Shown: positions 15,879-24,874, counted from the stretch's first letter. The stretch is 43,717 nucleotides of DNA from Pseudoalteromonas phenolica (GCF_005886345.1 NZ_PNEC01000035.1:1-43717); one strand, 5' to 3'. Numbers and translations: made by a program. The notes: generated from the sequence alone by a model not told the origin.

Positions 15879-17438
15879 TTATTCCGCACGCTTGGCTTTT
15901 AAGTCCAAATTGTGGAAGTCAAAACTAAAGTCGGTAATGTGCGGGTTCACATATTCCATACTCACTGACTTTACTCGCTGTGCTTTATCCATTTCAAAAT
16001 GAATATATACATCTGCCTCTAATAGTGCGTCATCCCAACGCACAATAAAAGTATTACCAGTGTGGTGCTCTAGTTTACCTTTAAGCATTTTAGTATGAGT
16101 AAAATCAATACGTAGTTCATTAGCCACATACTCGACAATCACATCACCATACCAATCGCTGGTTAACGTGCCTGTATAATTTTGTACCGGTAACGTTGGT
16201 TGTACTTGTTCAAGCTTCACCGCCCCAGCTTTGGCATAGGCTTCTTTTTTACCTTTGTGGAAACGCTCAGCCGCTTTTGTCACATAGTCTTGATTTTCAA
16301 GACCTAATGCATCTTCAAATACTTCATTAATGATGGCTGTTAATGCAGGATAAGCTTGCTGGTTAGATAAAACCACTACACCTAGCTTTTTCTCAGGGAT
16401 CATCGCAACCTGTGACACCATGCCTAAAATACCACCACCGTGACCGACTTTTTTGAAGCCGTTATAATCTTCAATCGACCAACCTAAGCCATACCCTCTA
16501 AATTGTTGACGATACGCTTCAAAGGCATTTTTAGACGCCACGCGCATAATATGTGGATGCCACATTTGCACCTGTTGCTCAGCGCTAAACAATTGTTTAC
16601 CATTTGGCATCTTACCGCCATCTAGCTGGGTTATTAACCACTGGCTCATTTCATTGACGTTAGATGCAATGGCGCCTGCACCACGAAAATCTTCTAAATA
16701 ATTCACGAAGAAAGGCGTTAACTCGCCATTCATTGGAATATGGCCTGTAGCCCAGTTTTGATTTGCTTTATCAATACGAGAAAAACCAGCGCGAGACGTG
16801 GTCATCTCAAGCGGTTTCATCATTTTTTGCTCGACAAACTCTTGCCAGCTTAAACCACTGACACGCGCAACCACTTCACCGGCCATCACGAACATCAAGT
16901 TGTTATAAGCGTATTGACTGCGAAAGCTAGAAACTGGTTTTAAATGGCTGATCCCCTCAATTAGCTCGGGCACTGATTTATTGGTATCTGGCCAAATCAT
17001 TAAGTCACCAGCACCTAACCCTAAACCACTGCGATGACTCAGTAAGTCACGAATGGTCATTTCTCGAGTAGCATATGAATCATGTAATTTAAACTCAGGA
17101 ATATGCTTGATGACTTTATCGTCCCAAGTGATTTTTCCCTCATCCACCAGCATAGCCAACGCCGCAGCAGTAAACGCTTTAGAGTTAGAGGCGATACCAA
17201 ATAAAGTATTGGCGTTAACTGGCGCTTTTGACTCTAAATGACGTACACCAAAGCCTTTTGCTAACACAACTTTGTCATTCTCTACCACAGCAATGGCGAT
17301 ACCTGGAATGTTAAATTGCGACATAGCGTCGTTAACGGCTTGCTCAACGTCTTTTGGTTTTACTTGTTGTGCAAATGCATTAAAGCCGCTAGTTGCAGCC
17401 ACTAAACACATGGCTGAAAATAATGCCTTGAGTTTCAT
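15879..17438 (-). CDS. Exported class C beta-lactamase-like serine hydrolase with C-terminal DUF3471-type domain
   Basis: A 519-residue protein with a cleavable-type signal peptide (about 1-23, ending AFAQ). The serine hydrolase/AmpC-like domain carries S84-N-S-K87 (nucleophile and Lys), Y178-N-N180 and an H-G-G motif at 333-335 in place of the KTG triad. The C-terminal 130 residues form a beta-rich domain resembling DUF3471 (YTGTLTSDWYGDVIVEY onward). Such proteins are usually D-amino-acid peptidases, esterases or of unknown substrate; true beta-lactamase activity should not be assumed. The AGGGAT ribosome binding site is good. It starts 22 bases after the gamma-glutamylcyclotransferase-like gene and is probably the last member of that operon. 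Confidence 0.9.
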   Translation of the reverse strand: MKLKALFSAMCLVAATSGFNAFAQQVKPKDVEQAVNDAMSQFNIPGIAIAVVENDKVVLAKGFGVRHLESKAPVNANTLFGIASNSKAFTAAALAMLVDEGKITWDDKVIKHIPEFKLHDSYATREMTIRDLLSHRSGLGLGAGDLMIWPDTNKSVPELIEGISHLKPVSSFRSQYAYNNLMFVMAGEVVARVSGLSWQEFVEQKMMKPLEMTTSRAGFSRIDKANQNWATGHIPMNGELTPFFVNYLEDFRGAGAIASNVNEMSQWLITQLDGGKMPNGKQLFSAEQQVQMWHPHIMRVASKNAFEAYRQQFRGYGLGWSIEDYNGFKKVGHGGGILGMVSQVAMIPEKKLGVVVLSNQQAYPALTAIINEVFEDALGLENQDYVTKAAERFHKGKKEAYAKAGAVKLEQVQPTLPVQNYTGTLTSDWYGDVIVEYVANELRIDFTHTKMLKGKLEHHTGNTFIVRWDDALLEADVYIHFEMDKAQRVKSVSMEYVNPHITDFSFDFHNLDLKAKRAE

Positions 17439-17460
17439 AATATCCCTTGTTGTTGTTCTT

Positions 17461-17961
17461 TTATAATTTGTGGATGGCCCATTCTCTAGCAGCGCGCTCT
17501 AGATTACTATCACTTTGCGATGCTTGTGCTGAGATCTGAGTTATATAATCAGAGTTGAATTGATGCTCTTGCGCGCCTTTTAGAACGTGCTCGACATACC
17601 AATCAAAAGGCAGATGTTTATCTATAAAAGTGTTGGCAATGTAACTCTGAGCGATGAGTACTTCTCCGCAAGGACGGACAATCTCCACCGTTTCACGGTC
17701 GTATCTTTCACCTTCAATTTCATCTAGTCTCGCAAGCTCTTGGTCATCGAGCGCATACAGTACACCGTGAACAAACACCTCGCGCTGCTTTGCAGGCACA
17801 ATATTACACTTTGCTGAGCCGTCGGTAGAAAGCATATCAAACGTCAATTGATAAGCATGTAAAGTGCCCACACCGAGTAATTCTGCATTGGGTAAACGCG
17901 CAAATAGCCTAGAGGTAGACATATTCGAACCATAGGCAAAGTTAATGTGTTTCTTTTTCAT
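17461..17961 (-). CDS. Gamma-glutamylcyclotransferase-like protein
   Basis: A 166-residue protein with the cyclotransferase fold. The FAYGSNMS phosphate-loop-like motif is at 8-15. The catalytic Glu is probably E83, in ARLDEIEGERY. Family members release 5-oxoproline from gamma-glutamyl amino acids or gamma-glutamylamines. The exact substrate is unknown. It lies 2 bases after the LysE-family exporter gene, so the two are cotranscribed. Cleaving a gamma-glutamyl compound next to an amino-acid exporter suggests an amino-acid or amine handling unit, but that is inference. There is no signal peptide, so it is cytoplasmic. Confidence 0.88.
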   Translation of the reverse strand: MKKKHINFAYGSNMSTSRLFARLPNAELLGVGTLHAYQLTFDMLSTDGSAKCNIVPAKQREVFVHGVLYALDDQELARLDEIEGERYDRETVEIVRPCGEVLIAQSYIANTFIDKHLPFDWYVEHVLKGAQEHQFNSDYITQISAQASQSDSNLERAAREWAIHKL

Positions 17962-17963
17962 TG

Positions 17964-18590
17964 CTACACCACCACTCGAATTGCCAAGGCAATCAGTACA
18001 ACACCTATGCCTCTATCAAACCAATGTCCTGCTCGATGAAAAAAAGCACGCACAGGTTGCTTACTCAAAACCATACTTAGAAATGAGAACCATGCCCAAG
18101 TGGCTAAAGCCATATAAAGACCGTATATCGCTTGCACAGAAGTAGGCGTTGTTGGCGCAATCACAAGTGTAAATAATGACATAAAGAATAAAGTCGCTTT
18201 AGGATTCAATGCATTGACTAAAAAGCCGCGCTTAAATGCTTTAAACGCCGACTCAGCCTGAACACGCTCAGCGGTATCTATATCGCCATCACCAGATGCC
18301 GGCCTAGCTCTGAGCGCTTGCACACCCATATAGGCTAAATACGCACCAGCCACATACTTCAAAATAGTAAATAACTCAGGTGAGTTTGCTAGCACTAAAG
18401 CCACACCTAATAAGCAATATGCGACATGCACAAATATACCCAACCCGACACCAGCACTGGTCCATAAGGCGTTATTACGCCCCTGCTGAATACTCTGCTT
18501 AAGTACGATGGCAAAATCAGGCCCAGGGCTTGCCACCGCAAAAAAATGCGCGATGGCGATTAATAAAAACTCATCAAGATAACTGAGCAT
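17964..18590 (-). CDS. LysE/RhtB-family amino-acid exporter
   Basis: A 208-residue membrane protein, the usual length for this family, with about six hydrophobic segments. The signature ASPGPDFAIVLKQS is near residues 19-32, GVGLGIFVHVAYCLLG near 47-62, and NPKATLFFMSLF near 127-138. Family members export homoserine, threonine, lysine or other amino acids; the substrate cannot be predicted here. Its start overlaps the end of the upstream hypothetical gene by 17 bases, which indicates translational coupling, and the cyclotransferase gene follows after 2 bases. Confidence 0.92.
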   Translation of the reverse strand: MLSYLDEFLLIAIAHFFAVASPGPDFAIVLKQSIQQGRNNALWTSAGVGLGIFVHVAYCLLGVALVLANSPELFTILKYVAGAYLAYMGVQALRARPASGDGDIDTAERVQAESAFKAFKRGFLVNALNPKATLFFMSLFTLVIAPTTPTSVQAIYGLYMALATWAWFSFLSMVLSKQPVRAFFHRAGHWFDRGIGVVLIALAIRVVV

Positions 18591-19365
18591 GTCGCTTCTC
18601 TTCTAACGCTAACAAGTATGGGTTTGCTGATTCATTTAACAACGCCTTAATCTGCTTTTGCGCCTGTTTATACATACTGCGCAAATGAGATTTTAGATGC
18701 TTTTTACCATCAACTTGCGGCTTAAAATGACAGATCAGTGCATGCATAAACACAGTCTGAGGCTCGGTAAGTGCCGCTTGCCTGTTGGCATAAGGGTTAT
18801 AACAAGAGCCACAGCCACCCTTAAATTGATAGACGGTATTGCTCATCATCACCCCAAAGCCCAAATAACACGCTAATGCATCACTGGCTGCAGGAATTTG
18901 CTCTTTCCCCCCCGGCGGTATAACGCCTTTTTGATAAACCATCATCAAACCTAGGCTTCCTGCCAAGCTGGCAACGAGATCTTGCGGCTGATTAATCTGG
19001 TTTGGGTTATAAGACAAACTCATAGGCATACTGGGCGGATTAACGATTTGCGCATCCGCTCCACGGTTCGAGCCGACAAATTTAAAAGGCGCAATTTGCT
19101 GAGGCATCATTTGATTAGGGTTGACCAGTTGCACAGGCCACACTTGTAAGCCCGCGTAATCACGCACGCGCTTAAACACAGTTTGTGCCATCTGCTCAAC
19201 ACTTGAAACCTGATCTGGGAAAAACTGCCCTGTTGGCTCGATAACTTGCGTATGCTCTAAGAAATATTGGCCATCAAAGTTATCGCATGCCCAAATAAAA
19301 GCATCGATTAACCAGCTTTCCTCTTCTTTTGATACAAGGGGTTTTGTTTTAAATAACGACAACAT
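18574..19365 (-). CDS. Conserved-looking hypothetical protein
   Basis: I do not recognise the family of this 263-residue protein. It has no signal peptide or membrane helix. Notable parts are an acidic/aromatic N-terminus (WLIDAFIWACDNFDGQYFL), a VGSNRGADAQIVNPPSMP loop, SLAGSLGLMMVYQKG, a GGCGSCYNPYANRQA segment with two close cysteines, and a Lys-rich helical C-terminus. The Cys-Gly-Ser-Cys pair could bind metal or be redox-active. It starts 2 bases after creA and overlaps the LysE gene by 17 bases, so it belongs to this minus-strand operon. A role linked to amino-acid export is only a guess from position. Confidence 0.75.
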   Translation of the reverse strand: MLSLFKTKPLVSKEEESWLIDAFIWACDNFDGQYFLEHTQVIEPTGQFFPDQVSSVEQMAQTVFKRVRDYAGLQVWPVQLVNPNQMMPQQIAPFKFVGSNRGADAQIVNPPSMPMSLSYNPNQINQPQDLVASLAGSLGLMMVYQKGVIPPGGKEQIPAASDALACYLGFGVMMSNTVYQFKGGCGSCYNPYANRQAALTEPQTVFMHALICHFKPQVDGKKHLKSHLRSMYKQAQKQIKALLNESANPYLLALEEKRHAQLS

Positions 19366-19367
19366 AT

Positions 19368-19850
19368 TTATTTTTCTTTGTTAATCCAATTCCAAGCCTG
19401 AGTGTTATACAAAGGCACACTCGATAAAGCATGATGGTGACTACCGCTGGTTTCTTTAGTTGAATAAGACAAATACAATAAGGTTTGCGTATCAGCATCA
19501 TAAATACGACGCACTTTTAATGATTTAAACAAAATACTTTTAGAGGCTTTAAACACCACTTCACCATCTTTTGATAAATCTATTTGCTGTAACTGCTCGG
19601 CAGTAATCGGGCCTGTTTGTCGACAGGCGATGGACATATCAGATGGATCTGAAAAATCTAAATCTGCTTCTATATGACTTATATGACAAGTCACGCCTGT
19701 TACAATAGGATCTTGCTTCGCTTTAACCACCACATCTTTGGTAGTAAATAAACCTAAACTAACTTTAGCGGCGTCATCACTACAACCCATTAAGCCTGCA
19801 GTGATCAAAATAGCGCCTAGAGTACGTTTTAAAAACATCTGACAATACAT
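19368..19850 (-). CDS. creA: CreA-family protein with lipobox
   Basis: A 160-residue protein of the CreA family, conserved in proteobacteria but of unknown function. It shows the family pattern (KQDPIVTGVTCHISHIEADL near 46-65, then IACRQTGPI), the GEVVFKASKSILFKSLKVRR core, and a LYLSYST...ALSSVPLY ending. Unlike E. coli CreA, whose signal peptide looks cleavable, this one has a lipobox-like LMGC (Cys23), so it may be a lipoprotein. Two starts are possible (ATG 19850 or 19838), neither with a clear ribosome binding site. It is the first gene of the five-gene minus-strand cluster and diverges from the CHMI gene across 54 bases. Confidence 0.87.
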   Translation of the reverse strand: MYCQMFLKRTLGAILITAGLMGCSDDAAKVSLGLFTTKDVVVKAKQDPIVTGVTCHISHIEADLDFSDPSDMSIACRQTGPITAEQLQQIDLSKDGEVVFKASKSILFKSLKVRRIYDADTQTLLYLSYSTKETSGSHHHALSSVPLYNTQAWNWINKEK

Positions 19851-19904
19851 CTATATTCAAATAACATAGCGTTATTTACGCATAATTAACGAGCGAAGTC
19901 ATCT

Positions 19905-20234
19905 ATGCCGCACTTTATCATTGAGCACTCAGACAACTTACATATACAGACCGAAGAACTAGTAGCAACCATTCATCAAGCTGCAATTGGCACAGCGCTA
20001 TTTGATTTAACGACGGTAAAGACCCGAGCTAATAGTTTTCAACACTTTCAGCTTGGTAATGGCAAAGCTGGATTTGTCCATGTTCAAGCCCATATCATGG
20101 CAGGACGTGAAGTTGAGAAAAAGCAGTACCTCAGTGAAACCTTACTGTTTGCTTTAGAAGATTTACTGGGCTGTGACTATCAACTCAGTGTTCATGTTTA
20201 CGATTTATTGCCTGAAGTATACAGAAAGAACTGA
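19905..20234 (+). CDS. 5-carboxymethyl-2-hydroxymuconate delta-isomerase family protein
   Basis: A 109-residue tautomerase-superfamily protein of the CHMI (HpcD/HpaF) type. It opens MPHFIIEHSDN, with the catalytic Pro2 preserved after Met removal, then has FVHVQAHIMAGRE near 57-69 and an SVHVYDL strand near the end. CHMI acts in homoprotocatechuate degradation, but none of the other hpa genes are nearby, so the isolated copy may have another tautomerase role. It is small, cytoplasmic and probably trimeric. It starts 54 bases from the divergent creA gene and 57 bases before rsuA. Confidence 0.88.
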   Translation: MPHFIIEHSDNLHIQTEELVATIHQAAIGTALFDLTTVKTRANSFQHFQLGNGKAGFVHVQAHIMAGREVEKKQYLSETLLFALEDLLGCDYQLSVHVYDLLPEVYRKN

Positions 20235-20291
20235 TTTAAAATATTGGCTTTCGTATAATGCCATTACAATGCATTACAAAAGTGATTTAAC

Positions 20292-20999
20292 ATGAAATTT
20301 CCTTGTCGATTAGATAAATTCGTTAGCCATATAACAGAGTTACCTCGCTCTAAAGTCAAAGCGGGTATAAAAAAACGTAATGCTGTAGTGAATGGAGAAC
20401 TGATCACAAAGTTTGATCACCCAATCTCACAAGATGATCACGTTGAATGGCAAGGCGAGCATATAGCGTATCTAGGTATGCGCTACTACATGCTAAACAA
20501 ACCACAAGATTATATCTGTGCCAATAATGACGAAATGCACGCCACCGTGTTCGATTTACTTGATGAACCCAACTTAAAAAACTTTCATGTTGCAGGTCGA
20601 CTAGACATCGACACCACAGGCTTAGTCCTCATCACCAATGACGGCGATTGGTCACACAAAGTCACTTCTCCTAAGCAGAGGAAATTTAAAACTTATTTGA
20701 TAGAAACCCTAGAGCCTATCAGTGATGAAATGCTGTCTCAATTAGAGAAAGGTGTCATGTTACATGGTGAAAAAGATGCAACTTTACCTGCTAAAGCAGA
20801 TCGCTTAGCGACGTACAGCTTAAGACTCTCTATTTGCGAAGGTAAATACCACCAAGTAAAACGCATGCTCGCAGCAGTTGGAAATAAAGTTGTTGAATTA
20901 CATAGAGAAAATATTGCTGGCATCGAGTTAGATGAAACGCTTGCACCCGGTGAATACCGCGCTTTAAATGAGCAAGAAGTTCAACTGATTCGCAAATAA
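20292..20999 (+). CDS. rsuA: RsuA-type 16S rRNA pseudouridine synthase
   Basis: RsuA converts U516 of 16S rRNA to pseudouridine. The 235-residue product (E. coli 231) has an S4 RNA-binding domain at the N-terminus (RLDKFVSHITELPRSKVK), the YYMLNKPQDYICA motif, the catalytic-Asp motif GRLDIDTTGLVLITNDG (about 99-115) and CEGKYHQVKRMLAAVGN near the end. The synthase could be assigned to the related RluE/RluF branch, but length and the S4-plus-YMLNKP layout fit RsuA best. It is a single gene followed by a candidate terminator. Confidence 0.88.
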   Translation: MKFPCRLDKFVSHITELPRSKVKAGIKKRNAVVNGELITKFDHPISQDDHVEWQGEHIAYLGMRYYMLNKPQDYICANNDEMHATVFDLLDEPNLKNFHVAGRLDIDTTGLVLITNDGDWSHKVTSPKQRKFKTYLIETLEPISDEMLSQLEKGVMLHGEKDATLPAKADRLATYSLRLSICEGKYHQVKRMLAAVGNKVVELHRENIAGIELDETLAPGEYRALNEQEVQLIRK

Positions 21000-21012
21000 C
21001 CATATAAGTATT

Positions 21013-21054
21013 CAGGGTTTATGAAAAAATATCACATCATAAATCCTGCATTTT
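21013..21054 (+). terminator. Probable terminator after rsuA
   Basis: CAGGGTTTATG (21013-21023) pairs with CATAAATCCTG (21038-21048) over 11 positions with one G-T pair. The loop is 14 bases, followed by CATTTTCT. The long loop makes it a moderate terminator. Confidence 0.5.
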
Positions 21055-21126
21055 CTCAATCCCCGCTTAACATCTACCCTATAATCATGATAGACATGAA
21101 AGACTGAACTTAGTTAGGAGTCCGTC

Positions 21127-22755
21127 GTGCTGTCAGGTATCACCTTAAGAATAAAAATAATTTTATTTACTGCGGCAATTTTCGTCTCACTTTTAGTGGT
21201 TGCAGTGTTTGGTTTACAAGCGCTTCGCCATGCAAGTGAAAGTGATAATATTGCTCGTATTAATCAACTCATGAAAAGCACGGTCAACATTGTTGAACAA
21301 TTTGAGCATTATGTTGTCACAGGCGAACTAGACGAAGCGCAAGCTAAGAAGTTAGCCACCAAAATGCTTCGAGAGAATAAGTATCACGATTCAGAATATG
21401 TGTATGTAGTAAACGAGAAGCTCGACTTTATTGCCACTCCTCACGACCCCGAATTACAAGGTACCAGTTTTAACGACTTTAAAGATGCCAGTGGCCAAAG
21501 CATAGGCCAGAAAGTAAAAAGGCTGGTCGGTAATAAAACCAATCGTATTATCACCTATCATTGGGACTCTGTTCGTGAAGGGGAAGTTGTCGATCTCACG
21601 TCTGTTGTTCAAAAAACGTCTCGCTTTGGTTGGTATATTGGTACTGGCATAAGTATGAAAGAAGTCAATGAACGCTATTGGAATACTGCTCAATGGCTTT
21701 TAGTTATCTCTCTTATCATTGCCACTGCTTTAGCCTTTGCTCTAGCTAAGTTTGGTTTAGGCTTATCTAACAAGTTGGGCGCCGAACTCGATACTGTGCT
21801 CTCAATTGTGAAGCGAGTATCTCGCGGCAACTTAAGCACAGACATCAACACCAACAACGCCAATGAAGAAAGTATCATTGCCGCAATGCAATATATGCAA
21901 CAGGGTCTAAAAGGCGTTGTCGATGGCATCCAACATGTGAGTACTGAGTTGCAATCACAAAGCTATGATGGTGAAGCTCGCTCAGAAGAATTAGAGCAAC
22001 TTACCCGAAGTTTAAGTGAAGAAACCCAAATGGTTGCCTCCGCGATTACTGAACTGACAGCCTCGGCGCAAACTGTTGTTGAACATGCCGAGCAGGCCGC
22101 TTACTCCGTACAAGAAGCCGAGCAGCAAGGTCAAAATGCAGATAAGCAAACGTCTGAAGCGGCACAAGCAATCGCGCTATTAGAACAGCAGATTGATAGC
22201 GCAGGTAACAATATTCGCATTCTTGATGATGAAGTTAAGAATATTGCGAATGTACTTAGCGTTATTCAAAGCATTGCAGAACAAACTAATTTACTTGCTT
22301 TAAATGCCGCTATCGAAGCAGCTCGAGCTGGTGAGCAAGGGCGAGGGTTCGCGGTTGTTGCTGACGAAGTAAGACAACTTGCACAAAGAACCCAATCAAG
22401 TACTGAAGAGATCCATACCATGATTGGCAATCTTCAATCAGCAACACAAGAGGCAAAAAGCTCTGTGAGCTTAAGTGTAGAAACATCTGAAAAGACTGTA
22501 AAAATGTCTAAAGATGCCAGTGATGCATTACAAATGGTTGCGAACTCTCTGGGCGCTATTTCGCAGATGAGTGACCAGATTGCCCATGCGGCCAAAGAGC
22601 AGCTCGCAGCGGGTGAAGATACCGCTCAGCGTGTAGTCACCATTTCTGATACAGCGGCACAGACTGCCAATGTATCTCACCATGCTCACAGTGCAACAGA
22701 CAGCATTAAAGGTTTAACTAAAGACCTTGAGCATGAGATGGCTAAGTTTAGTTAA
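21127..22755 (+). CDS. Methyl-accepting chemotaxis protein with periplasmic single-cache domain
   Basis: A 542-residue chemoreceptor. Two membrane helices (about 8-28 and 193-212) flank a periplasmic domain with the sCache_2 look ([20 protein letters not shown] near 98-117, then [13 protein letters not shown]), which senses small molecules such as carboxylates. A HAMP-like region and the coiled-coil signalling domain follow. Its conserved tip is [20 protein letters not shown], then [18 protein letters not shown] (about 390-428). No C-terminal CheR-binding pentapeptide is present. The start is GTG 21127 with ribosome binding site TAGGAG. A TATAAT (21080-21085) lies upstream without a good -35, and no sigma-28 motif was seen. 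The ligand is unknown. Confidence 0.93.
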   Translation: MLSGITLRIKIILFTAAIFVSLLVVAVFGLQALRHASESDNIARINQLMKSTVNIVEQFEHYVVTGELDEAQAKKLATKMLRENKYHDSEYVYVVNEKLDFIATPHDPELQGTSFNDFKDASGQSIGQKVKRLVGNKTNRIITYHWDSVREGEVVDLTSVVQKTSRFGWYIGTGISMKEVNERYWNTAQWLLVISLIIATALAFALAKFGLGLSNKLGAELDTVLSIVKRVSRGNLSTDINTNNANEESIIAAMQYMQQGLKGVVDGIQHVSTELQSQSYDGEARSEELEQLTRSLSEETQMVASAITELTASAQTVVEHAEQAAYSVQEAEQQGQNADKQTSEAAQAIALLEQQIDSAGNNIRILDDEVKNIANVLSVIQSIAEQTNLLALNAAIEAARAGEQGRGFAVVADEVRQLAQRTQSSTEEIHTMIGNLQSATQEAKSSVSLSVETSEKTVKMSKDASDALQMVANSLGAISQMSDQIAHAAKEQLAAGEDTAQRVVTISDTAAQTANVSHHAHSATDSIKGLTKDLEHEMAKFS

Positions 22756-22784
22756 TACACCACCAAGCTAAAACTTAAGTCATT

Positions 22785-22816
22785 AAAAAAGGGTCACTGT
22801 AATGTGACCCTTTTTT
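22785..22816. terminator. Bidirectional terminator between chemoreceptor and dehydratase genes
   Basis: Six A, GGGTCAC (22791-22797), a 6-base loop, GTGACCC (22804-22810) and six T. The A and T runs make it functional on both strands for the two convergent genes. Confidence 0.95.
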
Positions 22817-22837
22817 AGGTTTAGTGATGTTTAGCTG

Positions 22838-24013
22838 TTATTTTATTTCAACTCGTGTAGAACGCATCACCACTTCATCATTTAGCTCAATACCGATACC
22901 TGGTGCTTCTGATACTTTGAATACGCCATTTTTAGGCTGTGGATCTTGAATACACAGTTCTCGGTTCCATTTCTTAATCGCATAAGTATGGTGTTCATGA
23001 ATTAAGAAATTCGGAATAGCCGTTTCTAAATGCAGCGATGCTGCCGTTGCAACTGGGCCACCACATACGTGCGCTTGAATACGAACATCAAAGATATCAG
23101 CGTAATCACATACTTTCTTCGTCTCAGTGAAACCACCACATAGACCAATGTCTGGCTGCAACACATCTACACTTTGATCTTCTAAATATGGACGTACACC
23201 CCAGCGGTTATACAAACGCTCACCACCCGCAATTGGCACTGCCACTTTATCGGCAACTTTGGCGTGTAAAGAGTGGTTTAAGTAATTCACCGGCTCTTCG
23301 TAATACATACAATCGAACTCTTCTGCGATCTCACCAATTTGAATGGCTGATGTTGCGCCTGGCAAACTGTGACATTCAAAAATAATGTCTACTTCATCTC
23401 CTACCGCTTCGCGAATAGCAGCCATACGCGCACGGTATAGCTTCATTTCTGCACGAGAGATAAGCTTAGTACGGTCGTAATAGGTATTACCGTCTTTGTC
23501 ATACATGATAGGGTCAACTTTAACCGCGTCGTATCCCTCTGCTATCGCTTTATGTGCCGCTTCTGCATATTCATGAGGTTGCACAAGGGCTTTGAACTCA
23601 TCATCCCAGTCAAACTGTAGCTGCGATGCATAGGTGCGAAGCTCTGGGTTTACCTTACCACCAAGAAGTTGATAAACAGGTAGATTTAATGCTTTGCCTT
23701 TAATATCCCAAAGTGCAGTATCAATGGCACTCATCGCAGCGTAAACTACAGGGCCACCGCCTAATCCCCAGAAACTTTCACGTAGCATACGTGACCAAAG
23801 CATTTCTGTTTGAAATGGGTCATGACCGATAAGAAAGGCTTCTGCCATTTCTTTGATCATACTCGCTGCCGCACTGTGGCCTAAATCATAGGCAAGGCCT
23901 GCTTCACCTACCCCACTGATACCTTCATCAGTATGAATACGAACAAAAACTGGAGTCCAAGCTGGTCTTTCTGGACAATGGATATCAAAAACTTCGACGC
24001 GAGTTACTTTCAT
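22838..24013 (-). CDS. Enolase-superfamily sugar-acid dehydratase-like protein
   Basis: A 391-residue protein of the mandelate racemase/muconate lactonising group. The N-terminal capping domain is followed by SAIDTALWDIKGKALNLPVYQLLGGK (about 95-120). Barrel residues include the K-V-D of YDAVKVDPI, IIFECHS (Glu as first metal ligand, followed by a His), YYEEPVNYLNH (second), AGGERL (third) and the catalytic-type His in IQAHVCGGP. An acid-x-His at the first ligand and K-x-D on strand 2 recall gluconate/galactonate dehydratases of the GalD/GlcD type, which turn sugar acids into 2-keto-3-deoxy acids. The substrate is not predictable. It lies 8 bases after the class II aldolase gene, suggesting a two-step pathway, with no transporter or regulator beside it. 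Confidence 0.85.
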   Translation of the reverse strand: MKVTRVEVFDIHCPERPAWTPVFVRIHTDEGISGVGEAGLAYDLGHSAAASMIKEMAEAFLIGHDPFQTEMLWSRMLRESFWGLGGGPVVYAAMSAIDTALWDIKGKALNLPVYQLLGGKVNPELRTYASQLQFDWDDEFKALVQPHEYAEAAHKAIAEGYDAVKVDPIMYDKDGNTYYDRTKLISRAEMKLYRARMAAIREAVGDEVDIIFECHSLPGATSAIQIGEIAEEFDCMYYEEPVNYLNHSLHAKVADKVAVPIAGGERLYNRWGVRPYLEDQSVDVLQPDIGLCGGFTETKKVCDYADIFDVRIQAHVCGGPVATAASLHLETAIPNFLIHEHHTYAIKKWNRELCIQDPQPKNGVFKVSEAPGIGIELNDEVVMRSTRVEIK

Positions 24014-24021
24014 GTTAGCTC

Positions 24022-24789
24022 CTATTCAGCAAAGCTGGGATCAAGGCGGTACGCTTTTCTGAGCATTGCAGGCCAGGCTAACTGCCCACCTGTGCTACCG
24101 CTATGAACGACATTTGCTTGATTATAAATATTGTCAATGATTGGTTGAGGCACAGGCACGGCTTTTTGGCCCGTCGCTTGAATAGCAACTTGAATTTCAC
24201 AAGCTCGCTGTAAATCATAAAAACGCATAAAGGCATCACCCACAGTTGGACCTACTGTCAAACCACCATGATTAACTAACAGCATATGATTGGTAGTACC
24301 TAAATCATTCTGTAGGCGCGCTTTTTCGTCTTCATTCACCGCTAAACCTTCATAATCGTGATAAGACAGCGAGGGCAATGAGAACATAGAATGTTGGCTT
24401 AATGGCAATAGGCCACACTCAAGGCTGGCAACAGCAATGGTTTCTTTTGTATGTAAGTGGATCACGCAGTGTGCGTCTTCTCTTACTTCGTGAATAGCGC
24501 TGTGAATGGTGAACCCAGCAGGGTTTATTTCAAATGGCGTGTCATCCAAAATATTTCCTTGTAAGTCGACCTTCACTAAATTAGATGCTGTCACTTCATC
24601 AAAACTCAAACCAAATGCATTCACCAAGTAATAATTTGTACCAGGTAAACGCGCAGACATATGCGTATAAATTAAATCGCCCCAACGCATATGCTCAACT
24701 AGACGGTAACACGCAGCTAAATCAACACGAAGTTGCCACTCTTGTTCGCTGACTTTGCCTTTTAAGTTGAGTTTTGGTAGTTCAAACAT
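24022..24789 (-). CDS. Class II aldolase/adducin-family protein
   Basis: A zinc-dependent aldolase-type protein of 255 residues from ATG 24789, preceded by AAGG at 6 bases. A longer TTG start at 24819 exists but has no better ribosome binding site. Key features are YTHMSARLPG near 40-50, NPAGFTIHSAIHEVREDAHCVIHLHTKETIAVAS (metal-site His of HxH, about 88-121), and VNHGGLTVGPTVGDAFMRFYDLQRACEIQ with the third metal His. The family includes fuculose-phosphate aldolase and several decarboxylases. With the adjacent dehydratase-like gene it could cleave a 2-keto-3-deoxy acid, which is inference. Confidence 0.88.
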   Translation of the reverse strand: MFELPKLNLKGKVSEQEWQLRVDLAACYRLVEHMRWGDLIYTHMSARLPGTNYYLVNAFGLSFDEVTASNLVKVDLQGNILDDTPFEINPAGFTIHSAIHEVREDAHCVIHLHTKETIAVASLECGLLPLSQHSMFSLPSLSYHDYEGLAVNEDEKARLQNDLGTTNHMLLVNHGGLTVGPTVGDAFMRFYDLQRACEIQVAIQATGQKAVPVPQPIIDNIYNQANVVHSGSTGGQLAWPAMLRKAYRLDPSFAE

Positions 24790-24874
24790 AATTTGCCTTA
24801 AAATATTAACTTGGCTCAACCAGCCAATTTAGAAGTTTAGAAGTCTAAATGACTCTTGTTCGATGTTCAATAAA

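Noticed and set aside
15879..17438. Calling the serine hydrolase an antibiotic-resistance beta-lactamase
   Set aside because: The SxxK and YxN motifs are shared by many peptidases and esterases. The third motif is HGG and there is an extra C-terminal domain, so resistance cannot be claimed.
19905..20234. A homoprotocatechuate degradation cluster around the CHMI-family gene
   Set aside because: No other ring-cleavage or hpa-type genes lie in the neighbourhood.
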